64,000 nucleotides of DNA from Candidatus Formimonas warabiya (lineage in GTDB: Bacteria; Bacillota; Dehalobacteriia; Dehalobacteriales; Dehalobacteriaceae), in the NCBI RefSeq assembly GCF_002777255.1, contig NZ_CP017634.1, positions 2,368,903-2,432,902 of the forward strand, given 5' to 3'. Positions 53,895-62,748 of this stretch are shown piece after piece. A program made the translations under genes and the position numbers. The first letter of the stretch is position 1. The number at the start of each line of letters is the position of its first letter. The notes below the pieces were generated by a model, which saw only the letters and a program-made list of their open reading frames with translations, did not search any database and had not been told where the DNA came from.

Positions 53895-55606
53895 TTATTT
53901 CATTTTCTGATAATTAACTATATTTACTTGCACAGGGTCATTAGAAAAATATTCTCTTCCTCCACCTGAACCACCATATGCAGGCTTTACAGTATTACCG
54001 CCAGTTGTATTTGGATTATTACTTATCTTAAATTCTACAATATACTCAGGTTCGTTAGGTAAGGATAGTCGATTTTGTGCATTGCTAGCATTTTTATAGT
54101 AGGAATCAGTAAAGTAAGTTGGCCCTTCCCTTCCGCCTCTCAGATAACCTGTTTCTTGAACTGCTTTTAATTCCGATTCAGTCATTACCCTGTATAACGG
54201 CTTGCTATTTAATTTGCTAATATCAATAGCAGTGTTAGTCGTTCCCTCTGCATTAGATTTTACACCACCAGCACCAATATATATACCTACTTCAATTCCG
54301 CCTTCAAGGAGTTTTTCTGTATTAAATATTCTATTGGTTTCATTCTGAAGTTTTTGTGAGTAATTAGGGTCACTTTCTTGTCCACTTAAATTTTTCTTCG
54401 CTAAACTTTGAGCCCATTCATATGTTTGCAAATCAGATTTTTCTTGCCTTGCTTCTTGGTCTTCCCGTGACTCTCTCATAAAATCATTCAGAGCTACAAA
54501 TGGCTTTGCAATATATCCACCAATAGTCTTTAGAAGTCCAGGGTCTTCAGCAGGAGCATTACCCGTCTCCTCAGAGTAACCACTCATTGCCCAGTTATCT
54601 TCAGGTCCCCTTGTACTGCCAATTTTACCCGTCCCCTGGTTTTTTATATCCCCAGTATTTTTTTGGTCCAAATTTGGCAATGTATTTGTGGCATTTTCTG
54701 TTTTAGCCGGAATATTGATTATTTGACCTACCTGTATTTTTGTGGGATCCTTGATATCTTTATTTACTTTTAAAATATCTGCAACACTTACATCAAATTT
54801 CTTGCCTATTTTCGTTAAGTTGTCTCCGCTTTTTACGAGATATTTTTGTGATTTTTCATTTTTTCTCTTTCTTCTTTCGCCTTTCGCTCTGCTTCTTTCT
54901 TTTTTCTTTCAATCTCTGCTTCTCTATTATGCTGATTACGACTGGTGTCCTTTTTGGGTTTAACCTCTTTCTTTGGTGTAGGTCTTTCAATATGTCCGGT
55001 CGGGTCTGTGTACATTAAGGGTTCGTTATGACAATAGGTATACAGATTTAAGCTCAACGGGTCATTCAGATTGCCTCTGTATGTGTCTTCTGAGATGAAT
55101 CTTGCTGTTACCGGATCATAATATCTAGACATGAGGTAGTAGTATCCGGTCTCCTGATCATGCTGGTAGCCCGCATATTTGAAGGGGTTGTTGATGGTTC
55201 CCGTGCTCTCGAGGATGTTCCCGAATGCATCATAGTAGTAGGTAGCTAAAATGGTTCCTGCGGAATTGATTAAAGCCGTGACATCCCCATGTCCGTTGTA
55301 CATGTAGTAGGCTGTGATTCCGGATACGTTCCTGGAGATAAGACTGGTGCCCCAAATGTTCTTTGCTGTCTGGTTCCCGGCATTGTCCAGTTCGAGTAGG
55401 ATCTGGTCTCCTTCATATAAGTATTTCGCCGCCTGACCATTTATTTCCTTTTTTACCCGGATCCCTTCGCCGTTATAGGTGTTGTTGAGGGTTGTCCCGT
55501 CCGGCATGCTGGTGGTGAGGAGCTGGTTCAGCCTGTCATAGGTGCTGTTGGTTATTTTCGTCGTTTGGGGCACGCCGTTGAGGTAAGGTGTTTGAAGATG
55601 TCGAGA
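53895..55606 (-). pseudogene. RHS core plus LysM and ADP-ribosyl-like toxin tip, frameshifted and 5'-interrupted
   Basis: From 55606 the frame reads RHS/YD repeats (ITNSTYDRLNQLLTTSMPDG, YAGYQHDQETGYYYLMSRYYD) to the RHS core end (RFISEDTYRGNLNDPLSLNLYTYCHNEPLMYTDPTG) and a charged Lys/Glu helix, stopping at 54833. One base more in the T5 run at 54852-54856 would continue into a LysM domain ([17 protein letters not shown].. [11 protein letters not shown], about 54670-54840) and then the frame ending at 53895. That tip carries [30 protein letters not shown] and VEFKISNN, a pattern like ADP-ribosyltransferase or HYD1-type toxins. The 5' part is cut by the IS110 element. Confidence 0.75.
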
Positions 55607-55695
55607 CATAATGGAAGGGCCAGCCACTCGAATAGCGAAACGTAGGTTATACTAAGCAGTACAGAGCTACAAGCTAAAGGAGGAGCTAGCCTAGT

Positions 55696-56817
55696 ATGAA
55701 GTATACCACATTTGTAGGACTTGATGTACACAAAGACACTATCGCAGTAGCAATTGCCAAGGACGGACGAGAAGCAGCGGAATCCCTGGGGACGATAATT
55801 AACAGAACAGAAGCCATAGCTAAACTGGTACGCAAGTTAGGTCCCGCGAAGAACCTGTATTTTTGTTACGAAGCAGGCCCATGTGGTTACGGGATATACC
55901 GTCAGCTTACAGTGGCAGGGGCAACCTGTATGGTAGCGGCGCCGTCCCTGATACCAAGAAAACCAGGTGAAAGGGTAAAAACCGACCGACGAGATGCCAA
56001 AAAATTAGCACAATTATTACGTAGCGGAGAATTAACCCCTGTCTGGGTACCGGATGAAAAGCAAGAGGCTCAGCGTGACCTGTTACGGGCTCGAGAAGAC
56101 ACACAAGAAGATATCGTTCGAAAGCGAAATCAAATTAGCAAATTTCTTTTACGCTTAGAAAAAAGACCTCCGCATGGCGTAAAGGCCTGGACGATCAAGT
56201 ATTGGCAATGGTTGAATGGTTTGGATTTCAACCAGGCAGCTCAAGGGATTGTACTTAAAGAATACATTCATGCCTTGGAAGAAGCGGAAGCAAGGAAAAA
56301 GCGCTTGGAAGAAGAGATTACCGAGCTGGTCAAATATAGTGAACAAGCTCCAGTCATGGCAGCGTTTCAGGCTTTGCGTGGAGTGGGTCTGATTACCGCT
56401 GCTACCGTAGTAGCTGAAGCAGGTGACTTAAACAGGTTTGATTCGCCGAAACAATTAATGTCCTATGTGGGACTAGTTCCCAGTGAAACCTCCAGTGCAG
56501 GCAGCCGGCATCAAGGAAGAATAACTAAATCAGGTAATGCGCATATCCGACGGGTAATAGTAGAGTCGGCATGGCACTACCGACGTCAGCCAGCAATCGG
56601 CGCAGAACTAAAGAAGCGACAAGAAGGACAATCAGAAGAAATAAAGGCCATATCTTGGCAGGCCCAACACCGGCTTAATTTAAAGTTTCGTCGTTTATCA
56701 GGCAGGGGTAAACCAAGTCAAACTGCGGCAGTTGCAGTTGCACGGGAGTTATTAGGTTTTATGTGGGCGATAGCCCAAGAAATAAGGCAAAAAAATAACC
56801 TTCAGAAAATTTCTTAA
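55696..56817 (+). CDS. IS110-family transposase (RNA-guided recombinase)
   Basis: 373 residues. N-terminal RuvC-like DEDD domain: FVGLDVHKDT with Asp9, FCYEAGPCGYG, and VKTDRRDAKKLAQLL. A coiled coil lies near 185-215, and a C-terminal Transposase_20 domain follows (ALRGVGLITAATVVAEAGD, then YVGLVPSETSSAGSRHQG and ITKSGNAHIRRVIVESAW) with the serine-rich active region. Full length, ribosome site AAAGGAGG before ATG. It acts with a bridge RNA expected from the element's own non-coding arm. Confidence 0.94.
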   Translation: MKYTTFVGLDVHKDTIAVAIAKDGREAAESLGTIINRTEAIAKLVRKLGPAKNLYFCYEAGPCGYGIYRQLTVAGATCMVAAPSLIPRKPGERVKTDRRDAKKLAQLLRSGELTPVWVPDEKQEAQRDLLRAREDTQEDIVRKRNQISKFLLRLEKRPPHGVKAWTIKYWQWLNGLDFNQAAQGIVLKEYIHALEEAEARKKRLEEEITELVKYSEQAPVMAAFQALRGVGLITAATVVAEAGDLNRFDSPKQLMSYVGLVPSETSSAGSRHQGRITKSGNAHIRRVIVESAWHYRRQPAIGAELKKRQEGQSEEIKAISWQAQHRLNLKFRRLSGRGKPSQTAAVAVARELLGFMWAIAQEIRQKNNLQKIS

Positions 56818-57102
56818 TAAAGCACCAAGGGAATAAGAAATCAAATTCAAGGTGTAGTGGCCAGTAGGTAAGTTCGGCCACGGTAAGGAGAACCCCCGGC
56901 GTCCCCTATGTGCCAGAGTTTACTATCTGATGCACGATGTCAAGACCGGGGCAGCTCCCGACGTATCAAAGTCTTGTGTTATCCAATACACGTATATCAG
57001 GTTGAGCAACCGTCGATTAAGCCCAACTACCTATTGCCCCCTGCACCTTGGGGAAGGAGATGAGAACAACTAAAAAAGGTTTACCGCTTTTGTTCTCCAC
57101 AA

Positions 57103-57148
57103 GGATAGCAATAAAGGATAAGGGGCAACTAAGTTACCCCTGCTATCC
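57103..57148 (+). other. Hairpin in the right non-coding arm of the IS110-type element
   Basis: GGATAGCA / TGCTATCC outer stem with inner GGGG / CCCC. It may be part of a bridge RNA, which in IS1111-type elements is encoded here. The whole 56818-57197 stretch has no open frame. Confidence 0.4.
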
Positions 57149-57197
57149 CTGGCAGAACCCCCTCTGGCGCTCGGGTTGCTCCTCAGCATTGCCTTAT

Positions 57198-59906
57198 GTG
57201 CGCGTTGTTCCAGGTTAACCTGACCAGAAATGGTCAATAAAACCCTGGCAGAATGTGTTTAACATATCTGAACTCTGTAACCGAATTGGCAGGGGTAGTT
57301 CCTGCTACGGTCTGAATGCTAGCAGACCCGTCCCTGAAGCTTCGACGTGCACCTCCGGTTTACCACGAAAGTGTACGAAGCTCGATAAAGTCGGCGAAAA
57401 CCGAACCTGCGATGGTAAGGGAATGTAGTCGGGGGGCTATAAAATGGCCATGCCTATTCACCGAAAATCTCCGTATGTAAGGCTCGTAAAATGCGGGATA
57501 CCAAAATGAAGGTATTCACCCCCCAGTGGGGTCCATGCCGCAGACGTAAAAATATAGGGTTTTTTGTCTGTCTCACTCCCGAAGAGGGATGGGGCCTTGC
57601 GTCCAACTAGCAAAGGATAAAAAGGCGACTGGCGGGCCAGAGGAGAAGGCTAAAGTCACAGTGTAAAGCTAGGTTACGGGGAACAACGGAACCACAGGAG
57701 GGAATGTTAAAGTTGGTAAAGGCTGATATCCCTAAGCGGTAAGAAATGACCGCATTACCTGTGGGGCAGCAGCCCGTAGTAGTCCGAGCGCGGGAAAGTC
57801 GCGTACATGGCGAAGGGGCATAGTCAATCATACTAAATAGGCAAGTCAACTGTCAGGGAAGGCGTGGACCATAACTGACTAAAGCCAGCAGGACCAATAC
57901 TCCATACAAAGGAGGACTGCTTGGAGCAACAATCTGACTATCCAATCTTGAAGAACGAATGGGATCTACACAACTACCTAGACGAACTTTATGCCAAAGC
58001 AAGAATGGCCAAAGAACGTGGAGAGAAACCGAAATTTAAAGGTCTGCTGGAGATTATCTCATCCCCAATTACTATTCAGACCGCAGTTCACAACATCAAG
58101 TCTAACAGAGGTGCAGAAACACCTGGTTCTGACGATACTACAATAAGGGATTTTCTGGAGAAGCCATTTGGGGAAGTAATTCATGCCGTACAAGAAGGCC
58201 TAAAGAACTACCAACCCATTCCAATACGCAGGGTGCATATACCAAAACCAGGAAAACAGGAAACACGCCCTTTAGGTATTCCATCCATTTTCGATCGGGT
58301 AATTCAGGAGTGTATTCGCCTTGTTATCGAACCCATCTTAGAGGCACAGTTCTTTAACCACTCTTATGGGTTTAGGCCATACCGGGATGCTCACATGGCC
58401 CTGGAAAGGATAACAAACATCGTTCACCAAACTGGGTATCATTGGGTCATTGAAGGCGATATTTCAAAATTCTTTGACACCATTAGTCATACTAAGTTAA
58501 TCAAACAACTTTGGCATCTTGGTATCCGGGATCGACGCATTCTTATGTTGATTAAACAAATGCTCAAAACGGGGATAATGAACGAAGTCAAAGTTAATCC
58601 GGAGGGCACTCAGCAGGGTGGAATTATCTCTCCACTGCTAGCTAATGCCTACCTAAATACCTTTGACGAGTACATCGCCAATGCTTGGGAGAATAAGAAA
58701 ACGCGTCATCAATACGCATTTGCAAATGGCAGACTCAGAGCTCTAAGAAACCAAGGAACACTAAAACCGGCCTATCTAGTACGTTATTGCGATGATTGGG
58801 TTATCATTACTAACACAAAAAAGAATGCCGAAAGATGGAAGAACCATATACAGCAAAAGCTGAAAGACCAGCTTAAGCTTAAACTTTCGGAAGAAAAGAC
58901 TAAACTTACTTGTGTTAAAAAGAGCCCTATTTCATTTCTAGGCTTCACGTATAAAGTAGTGCCGTCGGGCAAAGCCCGAAAAGGCTATGTGACGAAAACC
59001 CATCCTCACCCGGAGCGACTAAAGTGCAAGGTTGCAGAAATCCGCAAAGAAGTTAAGAAGATTTACAAACAACCCGATCGAGAGTTAATTTTTCAACAAA
59101 TCCTAAAGGTAAACGCTATGACTAGGGGCATAATCAACTATTATCAGGCGGCAACCCATGTTTACCTAGACCTATGTAAACATGCGTGGGGGATTTTTCC
59201 TATTGCCTCTCGTGTAATCAAAAAATTAGGTGGCGGTATGGTTCCTGCCAATCAAGTTAGTAATTTACAAGATATACATCAGCAATATACAAAAAAGATT
59301 GCGGCAATTCAAGACGGTAATAGACTTATTGGAATTACTTCTCTCAGTTTCTGTAAATGGCAACAGATCAAGCTGAAAAATCGGAAAGAAACTCCTTACA
59401 CTGTGGAAGGCCGAGAACTTTATTTAAAACGAACGGGGAAAAAGACAACTCTACCCCGTCAAGACGAAATACTTAGTTCCCACCTTCTAAGCAAGATCCA
59501 CAATAAAGGTAGCCCCCCATATAACTTTGAATACTTCCTAAATCGTGGGTATACCTTCAATCGAGATAAAGGTAAATGCCGCATATGCGGCGAGTATCTA
59601 AGTGAAACTAATGTGGAATTTCACCATATTCAAACAAAGCTAACCCTCGACATGGTTAATCGAGTACCTAATCTTGTTAGTGTCTGCACAACTTGTCATG
59701 ACCTAATTCATAGTAACTGCAATATTTCAAATCTACCTAAGTCAAAATCCCGTAAACTAACCAGGATGAGAGAAAAGTTGACATAAGCGAAAATAGTAGA
59801 TTGATGGAAGGCCGGATGAGGTAAAAGTCTCACGTCCGGTCTGAAGCGGGGGAAAAGGGCCTTCCGAACGGCATTTAATCGATGAGCGAGGAAGTCCCTT
59901 ACCTAT
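57198..59906 (+). mobile_element. Group II intron with an encoded RT-maturase
   Basis: The 5' boundary is set at GTGCG (57198), the group II consensus. About 720 bases of structured RNA precede the ORF. The 3' end has a clear domain V at 59809-59842 (34 nt, GGCCGGATGAG.. GTAAAA.. CTCACGTCCGGTCT), and a domain VI stem GGGCCTTCC / GGAAGTCCC. The 3' splice site is about 59899-59906. Orientation is the same as the transposase. Confidence 0.85.
57921..59786 (+). CDS. ltrA: Group II intron reverse transcriptase/maturase with HNH endonuclease
   Basis: 621 residues: RT domain (about 60-350) with PLGIPSIFDRVIQECIRLVIEP, GDISKFFD, GTQQGGIISPLLANAYL, and YCDD in place of the usual YADD; maturase domain X (about 380-470, VNAMTRGIINYYQAA); C-terminal HNH nuclease (CRICGEYL.. 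EFHHI.. VCTTCHDLIH). TTG start at 57921 with AAAGGAGGA. All key blocks are present, so the intron could be active in splicing and retrohoming. Confidence 0.95.
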   Translation: MEQQSDYPILKNEWDLHNYLDELYAKARMAKERGEKPKFKGLLEIISSPITIQTAVHNIKSNRGAETPGSDDTTIRDFLEKPFGEVIHAVQEGLKNYQPIPIRRVHIPKPGKQETRPLGIPSIFDRVIQECIRLVIEPILEAQFFNHSYGFRPYRDAHMALERITNIVHQTGYHWVIEGDISKFFDTISHTKLIKQLWHLGIRDRRILMLIKQMLKTGIMNEVKVNPEGTQQGGIISPLLANAYLNTFDEYIANAWENKKTRHQYAFANGRLRALRNQGTLKPAYLVRYCDDWVIITNTKKNAERWKNHIQQKLKDQLKLKLSEEKTKLTCVKKSPISFLGFTYKVVPSGKARKGYVTKTHPHPERLKCKVAEIRKEVKKIYKQPDRELIFQQILKVNAMTRGIINYYQAATHVYLDLCKHAWGIFPIASRVIKKLGGGMVPANQVSNLQDIHQQYTKKIAAIQDGNRLIGITSLSFCKWQQIKLKNRKETPYTVEGRELYLKRTGKKTTLPRQDEILSSHLLSKIHNKGSPPYNFEYFLNRGYTFNRDKGKCRICGEYLSETNVEFHHIQTKLTLDMVNRVPNLVSVCTTCHDLIHSNCNISNLPKSKSRKLTRMREKLT

Positions 59907-60052
59907 CGCGATCCTCCAGATGGGTAAGAGCCAACTTTATTATATCCTAATTCTCCCTAGGTAACTCAATCGATGTGTAGTTACTTGGGATTGATAGACT
60001 ATTTTTGTTTTTAAAACTTTGTTGAGGGGCTTGACAAGGCCCTTCCATATCA

Positions 60053-60110
60053 GGGGACGGGGTTATTGACACCTTGAGAACTTAAGGATGTTGTCAACTA
60101 CTCCGTCCCC
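60053..60110. repeat. 58-bp palindrome, GGGGACGG family
   Basis: GGGGACGG (60053-60060) and CCGTCCCC (60103-60110), with paired inner blocks TTGACA / TGTCAA. It lies between the right end of the IS110-type element and the RHS fragment, and interrupts RHS coding sequence. Confidence 0.75.
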
Positions 60111-60222
60111 TCCACATTCCTTCGAAATTTATGGTGTTTTTGTTTCCGTCTTTTTGGGTCAGCAGCCGGTCCGCCAGGTCATAGGTGTTGGTTTGCACCG
60201 TCTGATTGTTGACTTTAACCAT
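60111..60222 (-). pseudogene. RHS-repeat fragment upstream of the IS element
   Basis: The minus strand reads KVNNQTVQTNTYDLADRLLT, then QKDGNKNTINFEGM, an RHS/YD repeat. It ends in the palindrome at 60053-60110 and, in the other direction, runs in frame into the repeat at 60223-60292. It is probably the piece of the RHS gene upstream of the core at 55606; no start or N-terminal part remains. Confidence 0.7.
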
Positions 60223-60292
60223 GAGGACACAGGGGAGGTCCCTCGTTTTATCATCTATTACTTGCACACAAGGAACCTGTCTCACTGTGTTC
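60223..60292. repeat. Palindromic repeat, GGGGACAGGT family (copy 2, diverged)
   Basis: Shares GTCCCTCGTTTTAT and TTACTTGCACACAAGGAACC blocks with the copy at 53461-53516, with altered ends. A GC-rich AGAACCGTCCCCGCG block next to it (60305-60319) recurs at 52684-52698. Confidence 0.7.
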
Positions 60293-60397
60293 TTGTCAAG
60301 CAAAAGAACCGTCCCCGCGCTTTTCCCGCGCTTTCTTAGCCAGCGCACTCTGTAATTGTCAAATCCTAAGCACCTAAAGTAAACAAAACAAAAAAGC

Positions 60398-60413
60398 CCA
60401 ACCCAAAGGTTGG
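60398..60413 (-). terminator. Terminator after the IS66 remnant
   Basis: Minus-strand stem CCAACC / GGTTGG with a 4-base loop, followed by GCTTTTTTG. Confidence 0.65.
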
Positions 60414-60423
60414 ACGTAGATTC

Positions 60424-60690
60424 TCAATTTTTAGTTTTGTAGCAGTTAGCCGGGAGCTCTTTCGACCAAGGAACAAATTTCTCAATCAGTTCTGGATGTT
60501 GGTTGAAATCGGTATTCGGCATTTGTTTCAATAAATAGACTAGATATTCATAAACTTTCAGGTCGTTAGCCAGCGCAGTCTGTACGATGCTGTATACTAT
60601 GGAGCTGTCGTGCGCACCGCGGTCCGTTTTCATTGTGACCCAATTCTTCCGGCCAATTGTGAAGGGACGTATACTTCTCTCGACTAGATA
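60424..60690 (-). pseudogene. C-terminal remnant of an IS66-family transposase (TnpC)
   Basis: The last 85 or so codons match the IS66 TnpC tail: IRPFTIGRKNWVTMKTDRGAHD, then IVYSIVQTALANDLKVYEYL and PWSKELPANC. Full TnpC is about 500 residues; the rest is missing and the preceding frame (to 60759) is unrelated sequence. No tnpA or tnpB nearby. Confidence 0.8.
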
Positions 60691-60849
60691 TCCTAATGTT
60701 AGGATATACAGCCTTATCCTGAGGATTAGAAAATCCTCAGGTTTGGGCGAAAGTCGCATAAAACATTGGTTTAAGCGCTAAATCGTAAGGATTTTGTTAG
60801 TAACTGGCGATACTGAAATTACCAAAAGCCTATCAGAGGGGGTAGTTTT

Positions 60850-62748
60850 ATGTATCGAAATTATGAAAAAGCCGTAAGCAGGGTAATGGATTACCTTGCC
60901 GGCAACAATTACACTTCAAGCATCGTGTATACACATAAACAGTGTTATCGGTTACTTAAGGAATATTTAGAATCAAAGGAAATGCCGTATTCACGGGAAC
61001 TGGCTCTGCAATGGCTGGATACTGTTACTCCAGGGTTGTGCAGTTCCACTTTCCAAAATTACCGATTAGCTCTGTCCAGGGTAAATGACACCTTTAACCA
61101 TCATGAAATCGTTAATACTAAAAGTGCGTATGAGGCCGTTCAGCATTATCAGCATCTGAACCAATGGTGTAAAGAACTATTGGATGAATTTTTAGCAGTA
61201 CTCTCAAAGAGTCATGGCTCAGCTTCAATTCAGGAACACCGCATTTCAGCTTCCAAATTTTTGGACTATCTGTCCAAGTGTGGTGTAAAAAGTACCGTTG
61301 GAATTAGCCATTGCATAATTAGGGACTATTATCGGAATGATCTTCATAAAACCCAGAAGATAAAAGACCATTACAACAGTCTGATCAGACATTTCCTTAT
61401 GTATCTTGCAGACAAAGATAGGGTCAGGAGATCCATTCCATTGGCTTTGGATAAATTTATCCTTCAACGGTTGGTTCTGATTCATGAATTGTCGCCAAGT
61501 GACAGGGATGCTTTTTATGTCACAGGGCAGCCAGACTGCATCAATGCCTCGGAATTTCATTCAAAAGCACTGATACTTGGAAGTACTTACCTGAAACGCC
61601 ACCGTTATTCTGCAACAATAAAAAAAACATTCCGTAAAACATGGAATGAATTGTTTGTTTTCCTGGAAGCCAACGGGCTTGATTATTGCCAGGAAACTGC
61701 ACTGTACTGGGCACAATATATGCGCTACTATACAGTCCAGTGGAAAACATTCCGGCGTGCAGTTAAAATGTTTGAACAGTTTCGAAATACCGGCGACATA
61801 CAGCCAGAGATCGTATATACATACCAGAGGGATAAAGCAGAAAATCTGTCCGAATGGTGCCGAAATGAATTCAGAAGCTTCATTCAGTGTAAGCGCCGGG
61901 AAGGGCTTGCTGCGTCAACAGTCCAGATGTATCGATCTTCCTGCTTGCGTTTTTTGGGATATCTTGGCCAGGTTGGGAGTACTGCTTGGGATATGATAAC
62001 CCCGGAAATGATAAAGGACTTCCACCTTTCAGATCCGCATACAACGCCGGAAGCAAGGAATGCATATGCAGCAAAGTGCCGGGGCTTCTTGGAATACTTG
62101 GCCGTCAAGGGACATATTCCATCCACACTGAAGCTGGCATTATCGAATGAGTCTGCGGCCCGCCTGGATATCATAAGAACTCTTGCTGACCATGATATTG
62201 CTGCTATTTATGAATTTAAAGCCTATGCGCAGACTGGTCTGCAACTGCGGAATACTGCAATGATCATGATTGGCTTGCGGATGGGTATCTGCGCTTCTGA
62301 CATAACAAAGCTGAAGATGTCGGATGTCTCATGGAAACAGGGAACTATTTCCATCCAACAGGCTAAGACAGATAAGTTTCTGAAGCTTCCAATGCCAACC
62401 GAGGTAGGTAACAGTTTATTCAGATATATCATGGACGGGCGTCCGGAAACTTCTTCCGATTACATATTTATTACACACAGGGTTCCATACGACAGGCTGG
62501 AAAAAGGAGTATGCGCCAAGGCGTTGAAAAAGGCCCTGGGTAACGACCCGCATGGCTTTCATGTTACCCGGAAGACCTTTGCATCACGGATGCTCATTAA
62601 CAATACCAATCCCACGATGATAGCAGAAACCTTAGGACACAGCGACAATTCCACGGTCATGACATACCTTTCAACCGACGGAAAATCAATGCGGCAGTGT
62701 GCCATTTCACTGGAAGGAATCGAAGTGAAAGGGGGCCTGCTGTCATGA
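60850..62748 (+). CDS. Large tyrosine recombinase/integrase (first of a trio)
   Basis: 632 residues. Repeated SAM-like N-terminal segments are followed by a C-terminal phage-integrase domain (about 455-620): Arg in MIGLRMGICASDI, HVTRKTFASRML (H-x-x-R), ETLGHSDNSTV, and the nucleophile in VMTYLSTD (Tyr near 606). All catalytic residues are present. ATG 60850 with GAGGGGG upstream. Overlaps the second recombinase by 4 bases (ATGA). The long N-terminal part recalls Tn554 TnpB. Confidence 0.92.
   Translation: MYRNYEKAVSRVMDYLAGNNYTSSIVYTHKQCYRLLKEYLESKEMPYSRELALQWLDTVTPGLCSSTFQNYRLALSRVNDTFNHHEIVNTKSAYEAVQHYQHLNQWCKELLDEFLAVLSKSHGSASIQEHRISASKFLDYLSKCGVKSTVGISHCIIRDYYRNDLHKTQKIKDHYNSLIRHFLMYLADKDRVRRSIPLALDKFILQRLVLIHELSPSDRDAFYVTGQPDCINASEFHSKALILGSTYLKRHRYSATIKKTFRKTWNELFVFLEANGLDYCQETALYWAQYMRYYTVQWKTFRRAVKMFEQFRNTGDIQPEIVYTYQRDKAENLSEWCRNEFRSFIQCKRREGLAASTVQMYRSSCLRFLGYLGQVGSTAWDMITPEMIKDFHLSDPHTTPEARNAYAAKCRGFLEYLAVKGHIPSTLKLALSNESAARLDIIRTLADHDIAAIYEFKAYAQTGLQLRNTAMIMIGLRMGICASDITKLKMSDVSWKQGTISIQQAKTDKFLKLPMPTEVGNSLFRYIMDGRPETSSDYIFITHRVPYDRLEKGVCAKALKKALGNDPHGFHVTRKTFASRMLINNTNPTMIAETLGHSDNSTVMTYLSTDGKSMRQCAISLEGIEVKGGLLS

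Larger units (their letters stand above)
55607..60050 (+). mobile_element. IS110/IS1111-type element interrupted by a group II intron
   Basis: An 11-bp inverted repeat, ATGGAAGGGCC (55610-55620) and GGCCCTTCCAT (60038-60048), brackets the transposase gene, a long right non-coding arm and an internal intron (57198 to about 59906). Removing the intron leaves about 1.74 kb with a 76-base left arm and about 515-base right arm, the layout of IS1111-type elements whose bridge RNA lies right of the gene. The right end lies 5 bases from the palindrome at 60053-60110. Exact ends are uncertain by a few bases. Confidence 0.75.

Noticed and set aside
57109..57197. Intron start placed earlier, at the GGATAGCA hairpin
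   Set aside because: The only good GTGCG consensus followed by intron-like sequence is at 57198; the hairpin fits better as part of the IS arm.
60691..60759. N-terminal part of the 111-codon frame as IS66 transposase
   Set aside because: These codons do not resemble TnpC; homology appears to start only around the IRPF segment.
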